Assembly: GCA_026315105.1 (NCBI GenBank)
Contig: CM048746.1
Coordinates: 639,337,398 to 639,401,397 of the forward strand
Length of the DNA: 64,000 nucleotides
Reading direction: 5' to 3'
Source of the DNA: Locusta migratoria
Lineage: Eukaryota > Arthropoda > Insecta > Orthoptera > Acrididae
Every line of letters begins with the position of its first letter. The first letter of the stretch is position 1. The notes below the pieces were generated by a model, which searched no databases, was not told where the DNA came from, and saw only the letters and a program-made list of their open reading frames with translations. This document shows, in pieces, positions 9,977 to 22,779 of this stretch. Made by a program: the position numbers and the translations under genes.

Positions 9977-12960
9977 TTCTACATCTACATCGGATACTCT
10001 GAAAATTACATCAAAGTGCCTGGCAGAGGGTTCATCGAACCACCATTATACTATTTATCTCCCATTTCATTCACGAATAGCGCGCGGAAAGAAAGAACAC
10101 CTGAATCTCTCCGTTAGAGCTCTGATTTCACGTATTTTATTCTGATGGTCATTTCTATCTATGTAAGTGGGAGTCCACAATATATTTTCGCATTCGGAAT
10201 GTTGGCGATTGGAGTTTCGTAAGTAGCCCACGCTGCAGCGATAAGCGCCGTTGTTGTAATGATTCCCATCCCAGATCCTATATCGTTTCCGTAACGCTGT
10301 CCCTGTATCTTGAAAATACGAAACGAGCTGCCCTTCTCTGGACTCTTTCGATGTCCTCCGTCAAACCCACCTGATAAGGATCCCACACTGGGCAGCAATA
10401 CTCTAAAAATGGACGGACAAGCGAAGTGTATGCAACCTCTTTAGTAGTTATTTTGCATCTTTTAAGGGTTCTGCCAATAAAACGCAGTCTCTGGTTCGCC
10501 TTTCCCACGACATTATCTACTTGTTCTTTCCAGATTAAGTTAGAAGTAATTGTAATTCCTAGGTATTTTGTGGAGTGTACGGCCTTCACTTTTGATTGAT
10601 TTATCTTGTAAACAAAGTTTAACGCAATGTTCAAATGTTTGTCAAGCTTATGGGACTCAACTATGGGGTCATCAGTCCCTAAACTTACAAACTATTAACT
10701 ACTTATCAACTACCTTATACTAAGGATGTCACAAATATCCATGCCCGAGGGGGGATTCGAACCCCCGACCGTAGTGGCCGTGCAGACCGTGACTGGAGCG
10801 CCTCAGTTCCCTCGGCCACCGCGGCCGGCAAAGTTTAACGGATTTCTTTTCGAACTCATGTGGACGACTTCACACTATTCAATTGCCAATTTTTACGCCA
10901 TACTGATATCTTATTCAGATCGTTCTGCAGTTGGTTTTGATATTCAGATGTTTTAACTAGACGATATATCACGGCGTCATCTGCAAACAACCAAAGAGAG
11001 CTACTTAGATTTTCTCCTAAATCGTTTATGTAAGTAACAGCAGAGGACCAATAGCACTACCCTGTGGAACGCCCGATATCACCTTAGTCGATACGTTACC
11101 ACGGATTACTACAAACCGTGTCCTCTCTGACAGGAAATCCCCCATCCAATCGCAACTTTGGGGCGATATACCATAACCAAGCAATTTGATTAAAAGACAT
11201 TTTGAGGTACGGTGTCAAAAGCCTTTTGGATATCAAGAAATACGGAATCGATTTGCGACCCTTGTCGATAGCTCCCATTACTTCGTCCGAATAAAGAGCT
11301 AGTTGTGTTTCGCATGAACGATATTTTCTAAATCCGTGTTGAACTTGGGTCAATAGATCATTCACTTCGAGGTAATTCATAATATTTGAATACAGACTAT
11401 GTTCCAAAACCCTGCTGCAAATTGACGTCAATTAAATAGGCCTGTAGTTTAGTGTGTTATTCCTACTGCCTTTCTTGGATATAGGTGTGACCTGTGCAAA
11501 TTTCCAATCTTTTGGTACAGATCATTCTTTGAGAGAACGGTTGTATATGGCTGTTAAGTAAGGGGCTATCGCTTCAGCATTATCAGATAGAAATCTAATG
11601 GGTATACAGTCCGGACCAGAAGAATTGTTCTTGTTTGATTTTAGTTGCTGCACTACTCCGATGATATCTACTTCTACGATACTCATTACGGCCTCTGTTC
11701 GTAATTCGAAATCTGGAATATTGGTTTCGTCTTCTTTGGTGAATGAGTTTCTAAAAGCTATGTTTAGCAAATATTCTTTAGTAGCGATATCATCGGTAGG
11801 TTCGCCATTGCTATAACGTAGTGTGGGTATTGTTTGTGTTTTGCCCCTAGTATATTTAACATATGACCAAAATCTCTTTGTGTTTTCAGTCAAATTTCGA
11901 GAAAGTTTCGTTGTTATAAGTATTGTAGGCATCTCGCATTGAGATCCTCGCTAAATTTCGACCTTCTGTGTATGATAGCCAATCCTGGGATTTTGTGTTC
12001 GTTTAAAATTGGCATGCCTTTTCTTTGCTTTTGCAACAGTGTCCTGATTTGTTTTGTGTACCAAGGGGGATCGCCTTTTATTAATTTATTTTTTATAAAA
12101 CTGTCAATTGCTGTCGATACCACTTCTTTGATCTTGAGCCACATCTGGTGTACACCTACGTTAGAAACGAGGGGAAGTTGTGCTTCAAGAAGCAATGTAT
12201 TTTATTTCTATCTGCTTTCCTGAACAAATATACTTTTCGTTTATTTTTGGTAACTTGGGGACTTTTGATATTCAATCTCGCTACGACAGCTCTGTGTACA
12301 CTAATACTTGTATCCGTTTTGATGCTCGTTATGAGCTCAGGATTATTTGTTGCTAAGAGATCAAGTGTGTTTTCACGTCCCGTACAATTCTAGTTGGCTC
12401 ATGAACTAATTGTTTGAATTAATTCTCAGAGAATGCGTCGAGTACAATTTTGCACGATGTTTTATTGGTAACTCCCGATTTCCAAGTATAATTTCGCCAA
12501 CAAATTGATGGCAAATTAAAATCACCGCTACTATTATCGCGTGAGTCGGGTACGTTTTTGTAATTAGACCCAGCTTTAATTTTTATCTTTCTGCTATTGT
12601 ATCGTCAGAGCCGGGAGGCCGGTAAAAGGCACCAATTATTAACTTCTTACGATTTTCAGGTACAACCTCTACTCATAATAGCTCACAGGAACTATCAACT
12701 TCAACTTCGCTACACGAAATACTACTTTTGACGGCGACAAACACGCTTCCACCTAGTTTGTATAAGCTATCCTTCCTGTATATTGTTAGATCTTTTGCAA
12801 ATACTTCTGCTGAACTTATTTCCGGCTTGAGCCAACTTTCACTGCCTACAATGATGTGAGTTTCTGTGCTTTCTATTAACGCTTGGAGTTCTGGTACTTT
12901 CCCGACACAGCTACGACAATTTACAATTGTTATACCGATAGTTCGCAGATCTACCTCCAT
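9977..12960 (-). pseudogene. CR1/L2-like non-LTR retrotransposon, nearly full length
   Basis: This element copied itself by target-primed reverse transcription; this copy is dead. Reading right to left: an AP-like endonuclease starts at about 12960 (IVNCRSCVGKV then ESWLKPEIS), with a GDFNLPSICW motif near 12500. A linker and the reverse transcriptase N-terminal part follow at 11522-11932 (SSGPDCIPIRFL). A further RT segment is at 11096-11431 (QHGFRKYRSCETQL). The RT C-terminal part is at 10278-10624 (TKYLGITI, RRAARFV). The 3' end is a TGTAGA-type tail at 9977-9991. Frameshifts separate the segments, and a family A SINE (10625-10829) splits the C-terminal frame. The RT catalytic box region is too eroded to read. 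The 5' limit may extend to about 13.2 kb. Confidence 0.85.
10625..10829 (-). mobile_element. SINE family A, copy 3
   Basis: Complete copy flanked by CAAAGTTTAACG (10613-10624 and 10829-10840, sharing one base with the SINE edge). It interrupts the C-terminal reverse transcriptase frame of the CR1-like element, so it is younger than that element. Confidence 0.95.
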
Positions 12961-14189
12961 TCAGCTGTGAAGTGTTGTCTAGTAAGCACAAGGTCTGCTA
13001 TGGTCACTGAGACCTTGTTCCCTACGCGGTGACTGACGTATGAGGCGTAAACACTGCCTTGTTGTCGAAGTTCATCTTTGGTTGTCGGTATCGGGTCCCA
13101 CCGTTGGATCAGTCGTTCACCATATACCACTCATCTCCGACTGGAAACAAGTCTGATGAACTGTAGAGCCAGAGCAAAAAACTGATAGCCTGAGACACCA
13201 AGAAGACACTGTAAAGGTAGGAGTTGTGAGATCAGGTTGGGTGATTGAGAGGTTCAGATCTGTGGGAAATGGGGAGCACAAGTACTGGGATGGATTGGCA
13301 GACCCCTCCTAACAGCTACTGATATGTGCCCTAAAAGAGATCTGGCCTTTTGACAAACAAATACCCAACAGTGTAATAACTAATGAATCAGAGGCAGTTT
13401 AAATTAAAATGTACTAATTTATTTCAGAAAAAATGAGTATCAGGATAATATCCATTATTTGACGAAAATAGCAACAGTTCTCAGATCTTTAAAAATATCA
13501 AGGATTTTCGGATTGAATAGTTTGTAGTTTCGGACAGCGGCCAATATCTCAGCACACGGAGACCAAGGGAGCGAGCTATAATTACGAGCGCTTTCCACAC
13601 AAAACGACGTTTAAGAAAACCGTCAAAAGGAGGAATCTTAATTCTCGCCCAGATAAGCTGTTGCAAGCAAGACTCAACCAAATGCTGCTAGAGCCGGCGT
13701 TGCTGGAACTGTGACGGCGGCGAAAGTGCGTTGGAATGCTGCAAATCGAGTTCGACGGGGAAAAAAAAAAAAAAAAAATTAATTCTCAAGACAAGCGTGA
13801 TGCCTACTCTCAGCCTGAGCCTGTGTGGCCACAGTAAGCACACAGTTTCTGACGAAACCCCAGGCTCTGCTATCTCTCCGCAACTCAGATTATGTGTACT
13901 AGACACAAAACTATCGATTGCCAATTGACACCAGAGCTAGCAATATCGTTATCAGCGCGTCGGTGCTCCTAATTAAATGTGGATGAGCCTATTCACTCTC
14001 TATGGTAGGTCGACAGACAAATTTCAGACGGTGTCTGAAAAGTTAATCTTAAACTCCACAAAACGCGATATGTGGAAGAATAACCGCAGTCTCAAATCTC
14101 TCAAGAAAACACCTAAATCGAGCCGACCGCACTAGTTGGCTTCGTAAAACAGAAATCCCTTCTGGAGCGCTCCTCCGCACTCTGCTAGC
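12961..14189. other. Unassigned sequence, possibly including retrotransposon 5' region
   Basis: The part next to the CR1-like endonuclease (about 12961-13230) may be its upstream region, but no domain can be read confidently. A 19-base A run starts near 13760. No other repeat was recognised. Confidence 0.3.
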
Positions 14190-14670
14190 AAAATGAGAGG
14201 CTAGCCCGTCACAATAAAACAAGAACCAATCGCTCTCTAGGCGTCAATCTTCCTCCAATCCGCGAACACGGCACCTAGATAGCTTCAAAAAATTGTACAC
14301 CAACTCAGTGCAGTCCAATGACGACAGTTCACGCGCAACTCGCCCACATAGTCGTTTGCGCGGAAAGTATTCGTCTACGGGTCGGTCACTGACCTGTAGC
14401 TAACAGTACATCTTGGCGCGGCTGTACAATTACGAGGACGATAATGAAGCAAATTTTACCACTGATGCGCGCCACGCCAGAGCCGTACTCCCCGGTCCAA
14501 GACACTTCCTTAGGTACCAAACCAACGGAGTCCCCTGCCCGCTACCGGGCGGTCCTCTGACTTTGTAATATACTTCGTCTCACATGGACTCGGCATTTCT
14601 TTCCTCCTCTGGTGCCACCCAAAAGCGTTTTAGAAACATACAGGTTTCAATGACTTTTCCTCCCCGTGAA
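14190..14670 (-). repeat. Unclassified interspersed repeat X, copy 1
   Basis: This block is the reverse complement of 31735-32220. Shared landmarks include GCCTAGAGAGCGATTGG (minus strand, near 14230), TTTTTGAAGCTATCT, and TGGTGCCACCCA near 14612. Divergence is substantial with several indels. No protein is evident; it could be part of an LTR or an untranslated region of an unknown element. Confidence 0.65.
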
Positions 14671-14786
14671 AGTGAATGAAAATATCAATAATCCCTAAAA
14701 ATTAAAATGAAGTTGGAGGGCAGTTCTCGACATTCTTAGAACAAACGGTCAAGAATTTTCTTCTTCTTTTTCTTCTTCTTCAGTGT

Positions 14787-15600
14787 TCAACGCTGAGGGT
14801 TTGCAGCAGAGCGCCATTCCTCTCTTCTGTCTGCTTTCCTCTTCATTTCAATATACGTGTTACATCCAACATCATTCATGTATGATATTCTTGGTCGCCC
14901 CCGTCGGTTTCTTACCCCAATAGTTCCTTCTGCTCTTGTTCCGATGATATTGTGTCTGAGGATGTGCCTTGTAAGTTTGTCTCGTCTTGTTTGGATGTGC
15001 CTCCACAGAGATCTGTTTTCCTGTACTCTCCTAAGCACTTCTTCATTTGTCACTCTCTCTATCCAGCTGATCATCATCCTTCCCTTCTATAACACCATAT
15101 CTCCAGGGCCTCTAGCAGTCTTCTCTCCTCTCTTCCTATTGTCCAAGTTCCTCAACCGTATAGAGCCACACTCCAGACAAAAGCTTTCATTATACGTTTT
15201 ATTATCGTCATACTGATGTTCGCCGGCCGCTGTGGCCGAGGGGACTAAGGCGCTCCAGTCACGGTCTGCACGGCCACTACGGTCGGTGGTTCGAATCCCC
15301 CCTCGGGCATGGATATTTGTGCCGTCCTAGTTCGTAAGTAGTTTGTAAGTTTAGGGACTGATGACCCCGTAGTTAAGTCCCATAGACTATACAAACATTT
15401 GTACATTTTGAACTGATGTTCTTGCTGGTCAATAAGTTCTTCCTCAGATTGAATGCAATTTTGGCCTGTTCCATTCTGCTCAATTTCTTTCCGGCTTCTG
15501 CCATTTCTTGTGATCTTGCTTCTTAAGTAAGTAAATTCCTCGATCACTTCCTGCTCCTCTTTTCCAATTCTTATTTTTGGAGCTTCATATTCTCCATTGT
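14787..15600 (-). pseudogene. RTE-like non-LTR retrotransposon, C-terminal part
   Basis: Minus-strand frames encode the region downstream of the reverse transcriptase palm. At the upstream end is FTYLRSKITRNGRSRKEIE (about 15480-15545). At the downstream end (14787-15077) are ERVTNEEVLRRVQENRSL and RGRPRISYMNDVGC, then EMKRKADRREEWRSAAN. This pattern is typical of the tail of RTE-type retrotransposon proteins. A family A SINE (15222-15411) divides the two parts. A TTC-rich run (14757-14781) follows the stop side. The RT catalytic domain is absent, so the fragment is 5'-truncated. Confidence 0.75.
15222..15411 (+). mobile_element. SINE family A, copy 4
   Basis: Flanked by ACTGATGTTC (15212-15221 and 15412-15421). 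The body lacks one short block present in most copies, the second 'AAGTAGTTCAT' stretch. Inserted in the RTE-like fragment. Confidence 0.95.
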
Positions 15601-15819
15601 AGTGATGGAAAAAAGATGTCTTGGGTGTCGTACCGAATGGGCATTGCTACTGCTCGTAGGATTCATGCAGAACGATGATCACAGTGATCACAGTGCCCAC
15701 AAAGTGCTCACAGTGCCCTGGATACACACGAACTGTGGTATTTGGTTGTACCTATTATCACCAAACACCATAAGGCGTTGGGTCGGCTCTGCATGTCTTA
15801 CTTGAATTCTCCTCCGAAT

Positions 15820-16046
15820 GCGAAAATATATTGTTGACTCCTACTTACATAGGTAGAAATGATCATCAGAATAAAATAAGAGAAATCAGAGCTCGAACAG
15901 AGAGATTCAGGTGTTCTTTCTTCCCGCGCGCTATTCGAGAATGGAATGGGAGATAAATAGTGTAATTGTGGTTCGATGAACCCTCTGCCAGGCACTTAAA
16001 TGTGATTTGCAGAGTATCCCATGTAGATGTAGATGTAGATGTAGAT
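15820..16046 (+). mobile_element. CR1-like retrotransposon 3' fragment
   Basis: Short 3' end of the same family as the element at 9977-12960. It shares the segment with CGCGCTATTCG, GAATGGAATGGGAG and GGTTCGATGAACCCTCTGCCAGG, and ends in four TGTAGA units (about 16022-16046). Extreme 5' truncation is typical of target-primed retrotransposition. Confidence 0.85.
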
Positions 16047-16199
16047 CACTCATGCCGCTCCCCCATTCTGCAGTAAAGAAAGGTAATTATTTCGAAGTGA
16101 ACATAACCTGGATTCGCCCTAAGACACTATCTCATCCCATTCCCCCGATGACGTTCCTTGTTTCTGCACATTGTAGTGGAACGGCGGCAGGGTAACTGC

Positions 16200-17120
16200 G
16201 ATGTTTAATATTGTTATTCATGTTCTTCTTTAGTCGCTAATCATGAAATTATTTTGACACTAGAAAAGTTTTATCAGTTGCTAAGCCGTTGTTGATTAGT
16301 TATTTACAGTTCCCTAGCAACACCAACTGTCATAAGCTAACCTTGTAAATTTGTCCGAAGTGTCCCGCACCACAAAATAAATTAAAATTTGTAGGAATAA
16401 TTCCTTTAAATAGTTCATCAAAAATAAACAAGTTTCTTGTACGATCGGAGTATGAAAAATAGTCTGTAGCCGTTACTGAAATTTCATCAAAGTTAAACAC
16501 AGGCACTTCTATTTGCTGTTCTTAACTCTTACTGAAAAAATATTAATAATCCACTGCCTTCTAAACACTGGTTTTCCACATTCATACTAAATACAAATAT
16601 AATGTCACATTCAAAGCTAACCAGTAGTGATTCAATCAGAATTAAATTGTTTTCTTCTCTGAAACGATTAAAGCGCGGCAACACAGAAGGCGCAGCAGCA
16701 TTCGCAGCCCCTTAGCTGTCGGTTAAATTTTAATAGTGGCCGTCTGCTGTAATGTTGGCTGCGGCGGCGACGACGCTGCCCTTGTTGATTGCGGCGCCTC
16801 GATCGTACATGAAACATACAGGAACAAAACATTTTAAGAATCATATTATAAAAAATAACAATATTTACATAAACATCTAATATGTATGCATTCTAAATAA
16901 AAGGTTCTTTTTTTTTCATTTTTTATTCATAACTTCAAAACAGGGCTGATATAGGAAAGTGTAGTACGACTACCTTGTCCCACTACAACATCAGCCTGAA
17001 GGTAGACGGAAAAATGGTCGGTGCACACGAAACCCATGCCGTAATAAACGGCGACGGACTAGTAGTATACGATTATAAAATTAACGTTACTTAACGGCTG
17101 AATGTTTTCCGTACTTTTCA
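16200..17120 (+). repeat. Unclassified interspersed repeat Y, copy 1
   Basis: This stretch is repeated in the same orientation, with later insertions, at 44560-46730. Shared landmarks are CTAGCAACACCAACT, GGCCGTCTGCTGTAATGTTGGCTGCGG split by small changes, and AAAACAGGGCTGA. No open frame fits a known domain. Because this copy lacks the LTR-like and MITE insertions of copy 2, it serves as the empty-site reference. Confidence 0.75.
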
Positions 17121-17129
17121 GTGAATAGT

Positions 17130-17857
17130 ACAGCGAAGACTTTCACCATCTTCGTTACAGACTGACATACACGGATTACTGAACTTCTCCCCGAAGGCTG
17201 TTGGCGTTTCCTCACATTTCCCCCCCTCCATTAAAATTCAAAGCGTGACTAGCACAGGTGAAAGAGGATCGCCAGTTTCGCCCGGAGCGGCGATCCTATC
17301 GGAACCGATACATTCTTCCTGTTCCGGTCGCGGATACAACGACGCTTTAAAACATGCAAATTCGGCCGTAGGCATACATATAAATGACTAACGCGGTAAC
17401 TGGAGTGCGCTCGCGAAATACAGGCATGAATATTAACCGGGCGGCCGCCATCGGAGCAGCCAGCACAGCGGCGGCTACACGCCGACGCCGCGTCCGCCGG
17501 AAGTCCGCCTGTGCGTCTCTGCTGTGGGGCCCTCTGGGCGGAGAACGTGATCGGTAACGGTGACGCGGGCGGCAGATTTCGTTGTTCTCTCTGCGTGTAG
17601 AGTCACTGTTCATAAAGGGAATTACCATACTTAATTTTACACACTCACTGCATTATACACGGCCGGGATAAAAAGAGACCTGCAGAGTGGATACGATTGG
17701 ATGTGAATGTACTGCTGGGGCCGAGCGGTGTGTTCCCAGCTGTAGGTCAGGATGAGGCGTGGAACATGGTGGAGCGCCAAGGGACGCTAGTCAAACAAAA
17801 TTACAGTTGACACATTTTATTCCGCAACATAAGTTGGATGCCTTCGAGCTGCAACAT
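17130..17857. other. Unassigned sequence with a GC-rich core
   Basis: A GC-rich patch (about 17270-17570) contrasts with AT-rich flanks. The minus-strand frame at 17347-17628 is arginine-rich because of base composition. No domain or repeat was recognised. Confidence 0.3.
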
Positions 17858-18960
17858 TTTTTATTTATTTTTTTTTTTTTTTGTGCTTTAGGGCGCTCAA
17901 CTGCTGAGGTCATTAGCGCCCGAATCAAAACTGGGATATACCCAAGGATAATAAGACTATATAAAAACAGCTAAAACATAGAATAAAAAACAACAAAGGG
18001 GAGAGCTAAATGTCCAGTGACAAATTGGTCAAGTTGATCAAATCCAATACTCGAGCAACAGCCCGCCCGTCATCAGCTAAAATTTCTTCCAGTGTGTCCG
18101 GCAGATGTAGTGCAAGCCAAACAGGAGTAAAATTGGAACACGACAATAAAACATGGCGCACCGACAGCGGGTGGCGACAGGAACATAACGGTGCGGGGTC
18201 ACCACTGAGCAAGTGGCGGTGCCTGAACCGCCAATGTCCGATCCGCAACCGGGCCAAGATGATCTCTTCTTGTCGCGAGCGGCGTGATGAGGTCATCCAA
18301 GCCACCGGGAGCGGTTTAATTGTCCGGAGCTTATTATTTGTAAGTGAAGACCACGCATTATGCCACGACGATATAAGGCGCCGTGAAAGAGCCCCTTGAA
18401 TATCATGCGATGGGACACAGTAAGTAGCTGCACGACATAAGAGAGTTGCAGCCTTGGCAGCAGTTCGTTACCAGGCATACCTGCGTGGTACCCACAGAAG
18501 GTGAACGCGAGGGCCCTCAGAAGCTAATGACTGAAAGGAGCGGTTGATTCGGTGCACAACAGGATGAGCCGAAAAGGGGTCGCTCAGACTCTGGATGGCG
18601 CTGAAGGAGAGTAGATGACATAGGTAGGAGAACGGTGTCGACGGATAAATAGTAAAACCAGATAGAGGGCAAAAAGCTCAGCTGTGAAATTCGAGCAGTG
18701 GGCATTAAGCCTGTACTGAAAACAGTCATCCCGACGACAAACGCACATCCGTGTAAAGCATCCGAAGAACTCTCCTTTGTGAGTGTGGTGAGCAACCTTG
18801 GTGTTTCGTATGATGGTAGTGCCCGCGCCGTGATGCCGGCAAGCGAGGTAAAGACTGTTATTGTGAAGTGCTCTACCCCTTCACCAGGCTATGCAGCGGC
18901 CAGTGGATCCACGCAGGGACCCCTCCGAAGTCGGATGTCGTGCTGGTTCCCGACTCGGGG
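17858..18960 (-). pseudogene. I-like non-LTR retrotransposon: RNase H and 3' end
   Basis: On the minus strand the 3' end is a poly(A) run (T run at about 17858-17881). Upstream, 18006-18305 encodes LARLRIGHWRFRHRHLL followed by a cysteine-histidine cluster (CSCRHPLSVRHVLLSC), the usual end of I-group and related retrotransposons carrying RNase H. Further upstream, shifted frames give VGCAFVVGMTVFS, then AGMPGNEL after LLWVPR, matching the RNase H fold. Stops and shifts make it dead, and the reverse transcriptase part is missing. Confidence 0.75.
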
Positions 18961-19382
18961 CACCGGCTGGCCGGATTAGCACCAGAGTGCTAACTCGACG
19001 ACAGGAACATTGGCCTTTAGTAACCAACCACTGAAGACTGCGCTGGCCTCAGGCAGCCACCATGGAGGTGTGAAGACGTCATCGCAGCGGATCACCATCT
19101 TCCCAGACGATGTTTAGTATGAAGTATGGCCTCCACCAGACTCCATCTCTTAGCTGTATCTAGCAGCTACCTGCATGTACTGCTATCTGTGACAAAGACT
19201 GAGCACAACAATTAGACCAGTGAACTGACGACTACCTCCTGGGCATAATCGATTCAGAAGATCAAGTGATTGCTATTTCTAAATGTGGGAGTATTTATAC
19301 ATAAAATCGGCTGAAGCTATGACGTATGAAACGGTTTAAATGTGTTCCCTTTGAAAATGCAGTGTTCTCCTGATGTGTCTTT
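18961..19382. other. Unassigned sequence
   Basis: No recognisable gene or repeat. It may be the continuation of the I-like element, but I cannot read a domain. Confidence 0.3.
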
Positions 19383-19586
19383 CAAATGTTCAAATGTTTG
19401 TTAAGCTTATGGGACTTAACTACGGGGTTATCAAACTACTTATCAAACTATCAAACTACTTATCAACTAGCTTATCCTAAGGACGGCACAAATATCCATG
19501 CCCGAGGGGGGATTCGAACCCCCGACCGTAGTGGCCCTGCAGACCGTGACTGAAGCGCCTCAGTCCCCTCGGCCACCGCGGCCGGC
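19383..19586 (-). mobile_element. SINE family A, copy 5
   Basis: Flanked by GATGTGTCTT (19372-19381 and 19587-19596). Part of the body, with CAAACTACTTATCAA, is locally duplicated. Confidence 0.95.
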
Positions 19587-19596
19587 GATGTGTCTT

Positions 19597-20362
19597 TACC
19601 GCTGACGCATCCGAGGTCTTATTCACTCTTCTGACAGAGTTACGTGTAGTTATGAAATGTTTGCTAGCTGCGTCTCTGTCTGACAGCCATTTCACTCACA
19701 CACAGTTCGCTGACGGTAGGCTTTCCAACTTGCCGACGCAGCGGCTGCTGTCATCACGCAAGGCGGGTGAGCATTTTCTGCTACCGGCTGCTGACCTTAT
19801 TCCTTCTTGCTAAAGTGAGCAAATCAAGATCTTTTTTTCCCTGTCACACTGTTTGCGGCATATCAGTATGTATAGAACCACACCCACTGACTGTCACATA
19901 ATGAAAGGCCCGCCTCGTGATCTACACTTGCTCAGAGCGTAGCGCATGCTTTGTGGAAAAGCGGACGCTGTACTCGCTGTAGGACAGCTGCTGTTCGTTG
20001 TAGAATGTAGACTTGGACAACACGATTATTTTCAGGCATCTATTCCTTCGATTGTCCTAAATGTGATGTGATTCGATTCATACGATTCGTTCATACGATT
20101 CGTCTGCGATGAAACGATTCTTTCAGAATGTGAAAGCAGTGACCACAGAGTGACGGGGTATTTTTAGTTTCTTATACAATAGAGTCCCAAAAACTCGGTA
20201 CTCGGTAACCCAGCAGTCCGGATAACTGCTACACCCCGGCACACTCCCTGGAATTATTCTGTGCTCGCATAATGCAGGAAACAAGTTAAATCGTAGTGTA
20301 TGGTGGCAGTTACAGGCTATGCTATGTGTGGGCATCATATTTTCTTGTGCCACTTACACTAT
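19597..20362. other. Unassigned sequence with clustered CGATTC motifs
   Basis: Around 20060-20120 the hexamer CGATTC recurs several times within about 60 bp (as in CATACGATTCGTTCATACG). A looser cluster of the same word occurs near 26825-26900. Nothing else was recognised. Confidence 0.35.
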
Positions 20363-21060
20363 TTAACCCTTCTAATGCCGATTATTTTTTGCTACACTAC
20401 CATTGGGGTCTTTAGTGACCCCAACGGAATTTATTTTTTTATTAAGGATAGTTTTAATAATAGTAGAAAAAATCACATTCCTTATATTTTCCATACTCTA
20501 AAACATGTCAGTGACATTACATTAAATTAAAATGCATATTTGTTTAAAAATTATTTATTTCCGTAAAATTTACAAACGATTCTTATGAAACTACAACCAT
20601 TTTTGATTCAATTCCAAATTGACATTTATGACACATTATACTTACGGTAATAAATTGCGGAGTGGTTTTTACACACACAACATCCACATTTTGAACATCT
20701 ATCAGTGAATATTCTATCCCCAAACCGTTTACAAAACGGACACCTTCCTCTCTCTCTCTCTTTTTTTTCTGTACTGTTGATGAAAGTACTGGGGAAATAA
20801 TTTTGTCTGGCTTTCTTCCGACGAGCTGCTTTCCTAATTCTATCAGAAATGCCCGTCTATTAAAGCTACCTATTCCTCTTCCACTGTTTTATTTCCTCCC
20901 GTATCTGTCAATTGTTGACTAAATCTCCCTGATATTCTGAGAATTTCAGGTTCATTCAGTTTCTCCAGGTTGAAAGACGACCCTATGTCGTCTTCCATAT
21001 ATTTTTTATAAAATTGTAATTTATTTGATGTCGCTAGATTAGTATTTTGTTAAAACTAGA
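20363..21060 (-). pseudogene. piggyBac-like transposase, C-terminal fragment with one end
   Basis: piggyBac transposases cut and paste at TTAA. The minus strand encodes NRRAFLIELGKQLVGRKPD (near 20800-20860). A cysteine-rich C-terminus (RCPFCKRF, then CSKCGCCVCKNHS) follows, with a stop near 20627. That cysteine pattern is the family's C-terminal zinc-binding domain. Upstream, a LEKLNEPEILRISGRF segment is in a shifted frame. At the far left, TTAA followed by CCCTTCTAATGCCG (20363-20380) fits a piggyBac target site and terminal repeat. The catalytic domain and the other end are absent, so it cannot move itself. Confidence 0.75.
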
Positions 21061-21119
21061 ACCCCACGCTTTTCAAGGCATGAGGAATAGCATTTTATTT
21101 CATGTTCCAAAATATCAGT

Positions 21120-22135
21120 TACTGAATTGTTAGTTAATATTGCTAGGATTTTGTTACTTTGATAATTTATTATTGTGGTTACGAATGTGGCAATAAGTGC
21201 GGCTTCTCCGTTAGGCCACTGTCCCTGAGAGAATGTGTACTTGTTTTACTTTTAAGTAGATGTGTGAGGATCTAATGGCTGTCTGAATGTGGGTGGTAAT
21301 AGCTTGCTTTGCATGGTTCTCTCTGGCTCAGAGTCGATAGTTCGTCGTTACCAACCCTTGCTGTTGATGAGACCAAACAGGTTTCCACACCCTTTGGTTA
21401 CAAGCTAGTCGACGAGCCTTCTCCAGGGCGAGTCCCACGATCTTCTCTCCCCACCACCGCTGTTATCATGGGTTTCCCCCGGTTTCCAGTAGCTTGCCCG
21501 TCTCCTGCATACTGTCACTTGGTGCTGGGATCATGGTGAGCTAAGGTTGGTTCTGCCCTTGGGCCTGTGGAGATGGTAGTGATTCGTTGTCTAGTATGTT
21601 TAACTTAGAATCTTGAACTTAGATTCATTTTTCGGAATATTCCTTCTGATGGTGCGCGGAAATGCGTTCTAGTTTTTCAATCCCGTGATTTCCAACACAA
21701 ACGCAGTGCATGTGGTACTAGTTGCAGTTTGATAACAGCCTGGTGTATACGAATCTTTTGTGATTATGTGGTGGTGTACGAACTCTCTGTAAAGTCTTTC
21801 TAGCTTTGTGGGGCCCAATTTCTAACAGACAATTTGTTCATTTTCGTACAGTGCATGTAAAACTTTATTATCGTTTCCTTCCATGAGTGATGTGTTCCAC
21901 GTAGTTGGTTCTTAGAACAAAGCCTTCAGCTTCCACTATTGTTTCTTCCATGCCCATCAGGCAAGCAACTATGCGTGTATCCTGATTTCCACTAACATTT
22001 CACGATCTTCTCTCCCCGAGCCTTGTACAACCCCCTTCAATAGCTTGCTTCTGAAATTCTATATATTTCTAAGGGTTGCATGCTGTAGTTTTTATTCTCA
22101 GTGTCCCGTCTTTCTAAATATTTCATTTTATGGCT
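21120..22135 (+). repeat. Unclassified interspersed repeat Z, copy 1
   Basis: Matches 59040-60155 in reverse orientation over about 1 kb. Shared landmarks include AATTTATTATTGTGGTTA, GGTTACAAGC, AGAACAAAGCCTTC and TGTACAAC. No protein is evident on either strand. Identity looks about 80-85% by eye, with indels. Confidence 0.8.
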
Positions 22136-22353
22136 TTTTTTTTTTTCTTTTTACTCTACTTAATCCGTCTCTGTAATCGCTCCCCATCGCGTGTAGCTAC
22201 ATTTCATTCGCTTCCTTATATTGTTCTAGACATTTCTAGGTGTTGTATACCGTTGTTAATTTTATTTACTTTTCGGAAATTGAATTTATACATTTTAACG
22301 GTTTTAAGAGCCACGTGGGTCCCTCAATTCACGCCACTTATTATAAAACCAAT

Positions 22354-22421
22354 GCCTAGGTAGTTTAGGGACTAATGACCCGGCATATAAGTCCCATAAG
22401 CTCTACAAACATTTGAACATT
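22354..22421 (+). mobile_element. SINE family A, 5'-truncated fragment
   Basis: Only the body remains (GGTAGTTTAGGGACTAATGACC through ACAAACATTTGAACATT, with small changes). The tRNA-like head is missing. Confidence 0.8.
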
Positions 22422-22779
22422 GGATTTTGGCCCTTGGATGACATTTAAAACCTGATTCCGAAATGCCTTACCATTAAAAAACGTATCTGGAATCTTGCAG
22501 GGTCTCCTTGTCTCTCCCATGTATACAACCCTATTTCATGATTCTTGAACGGAGTGTTATGTTCCGTACATTCCAGCAGCAAATGTAAAATAAATATGAA
22601 AGGGAGAAATATTTACAGAGTTGTTGGACAATAATGTGGCTATGCTAATATAAAAAGACTGCACAATAAGATGACATCTATTATCTTGCTGACACATTAC
22701 TAATTGAGCATGACCTATGAATGGATATGGGCAGATCTATTTTACTATCTAGGAGGTAGAATCTCTTGGAAGTTTTGGA

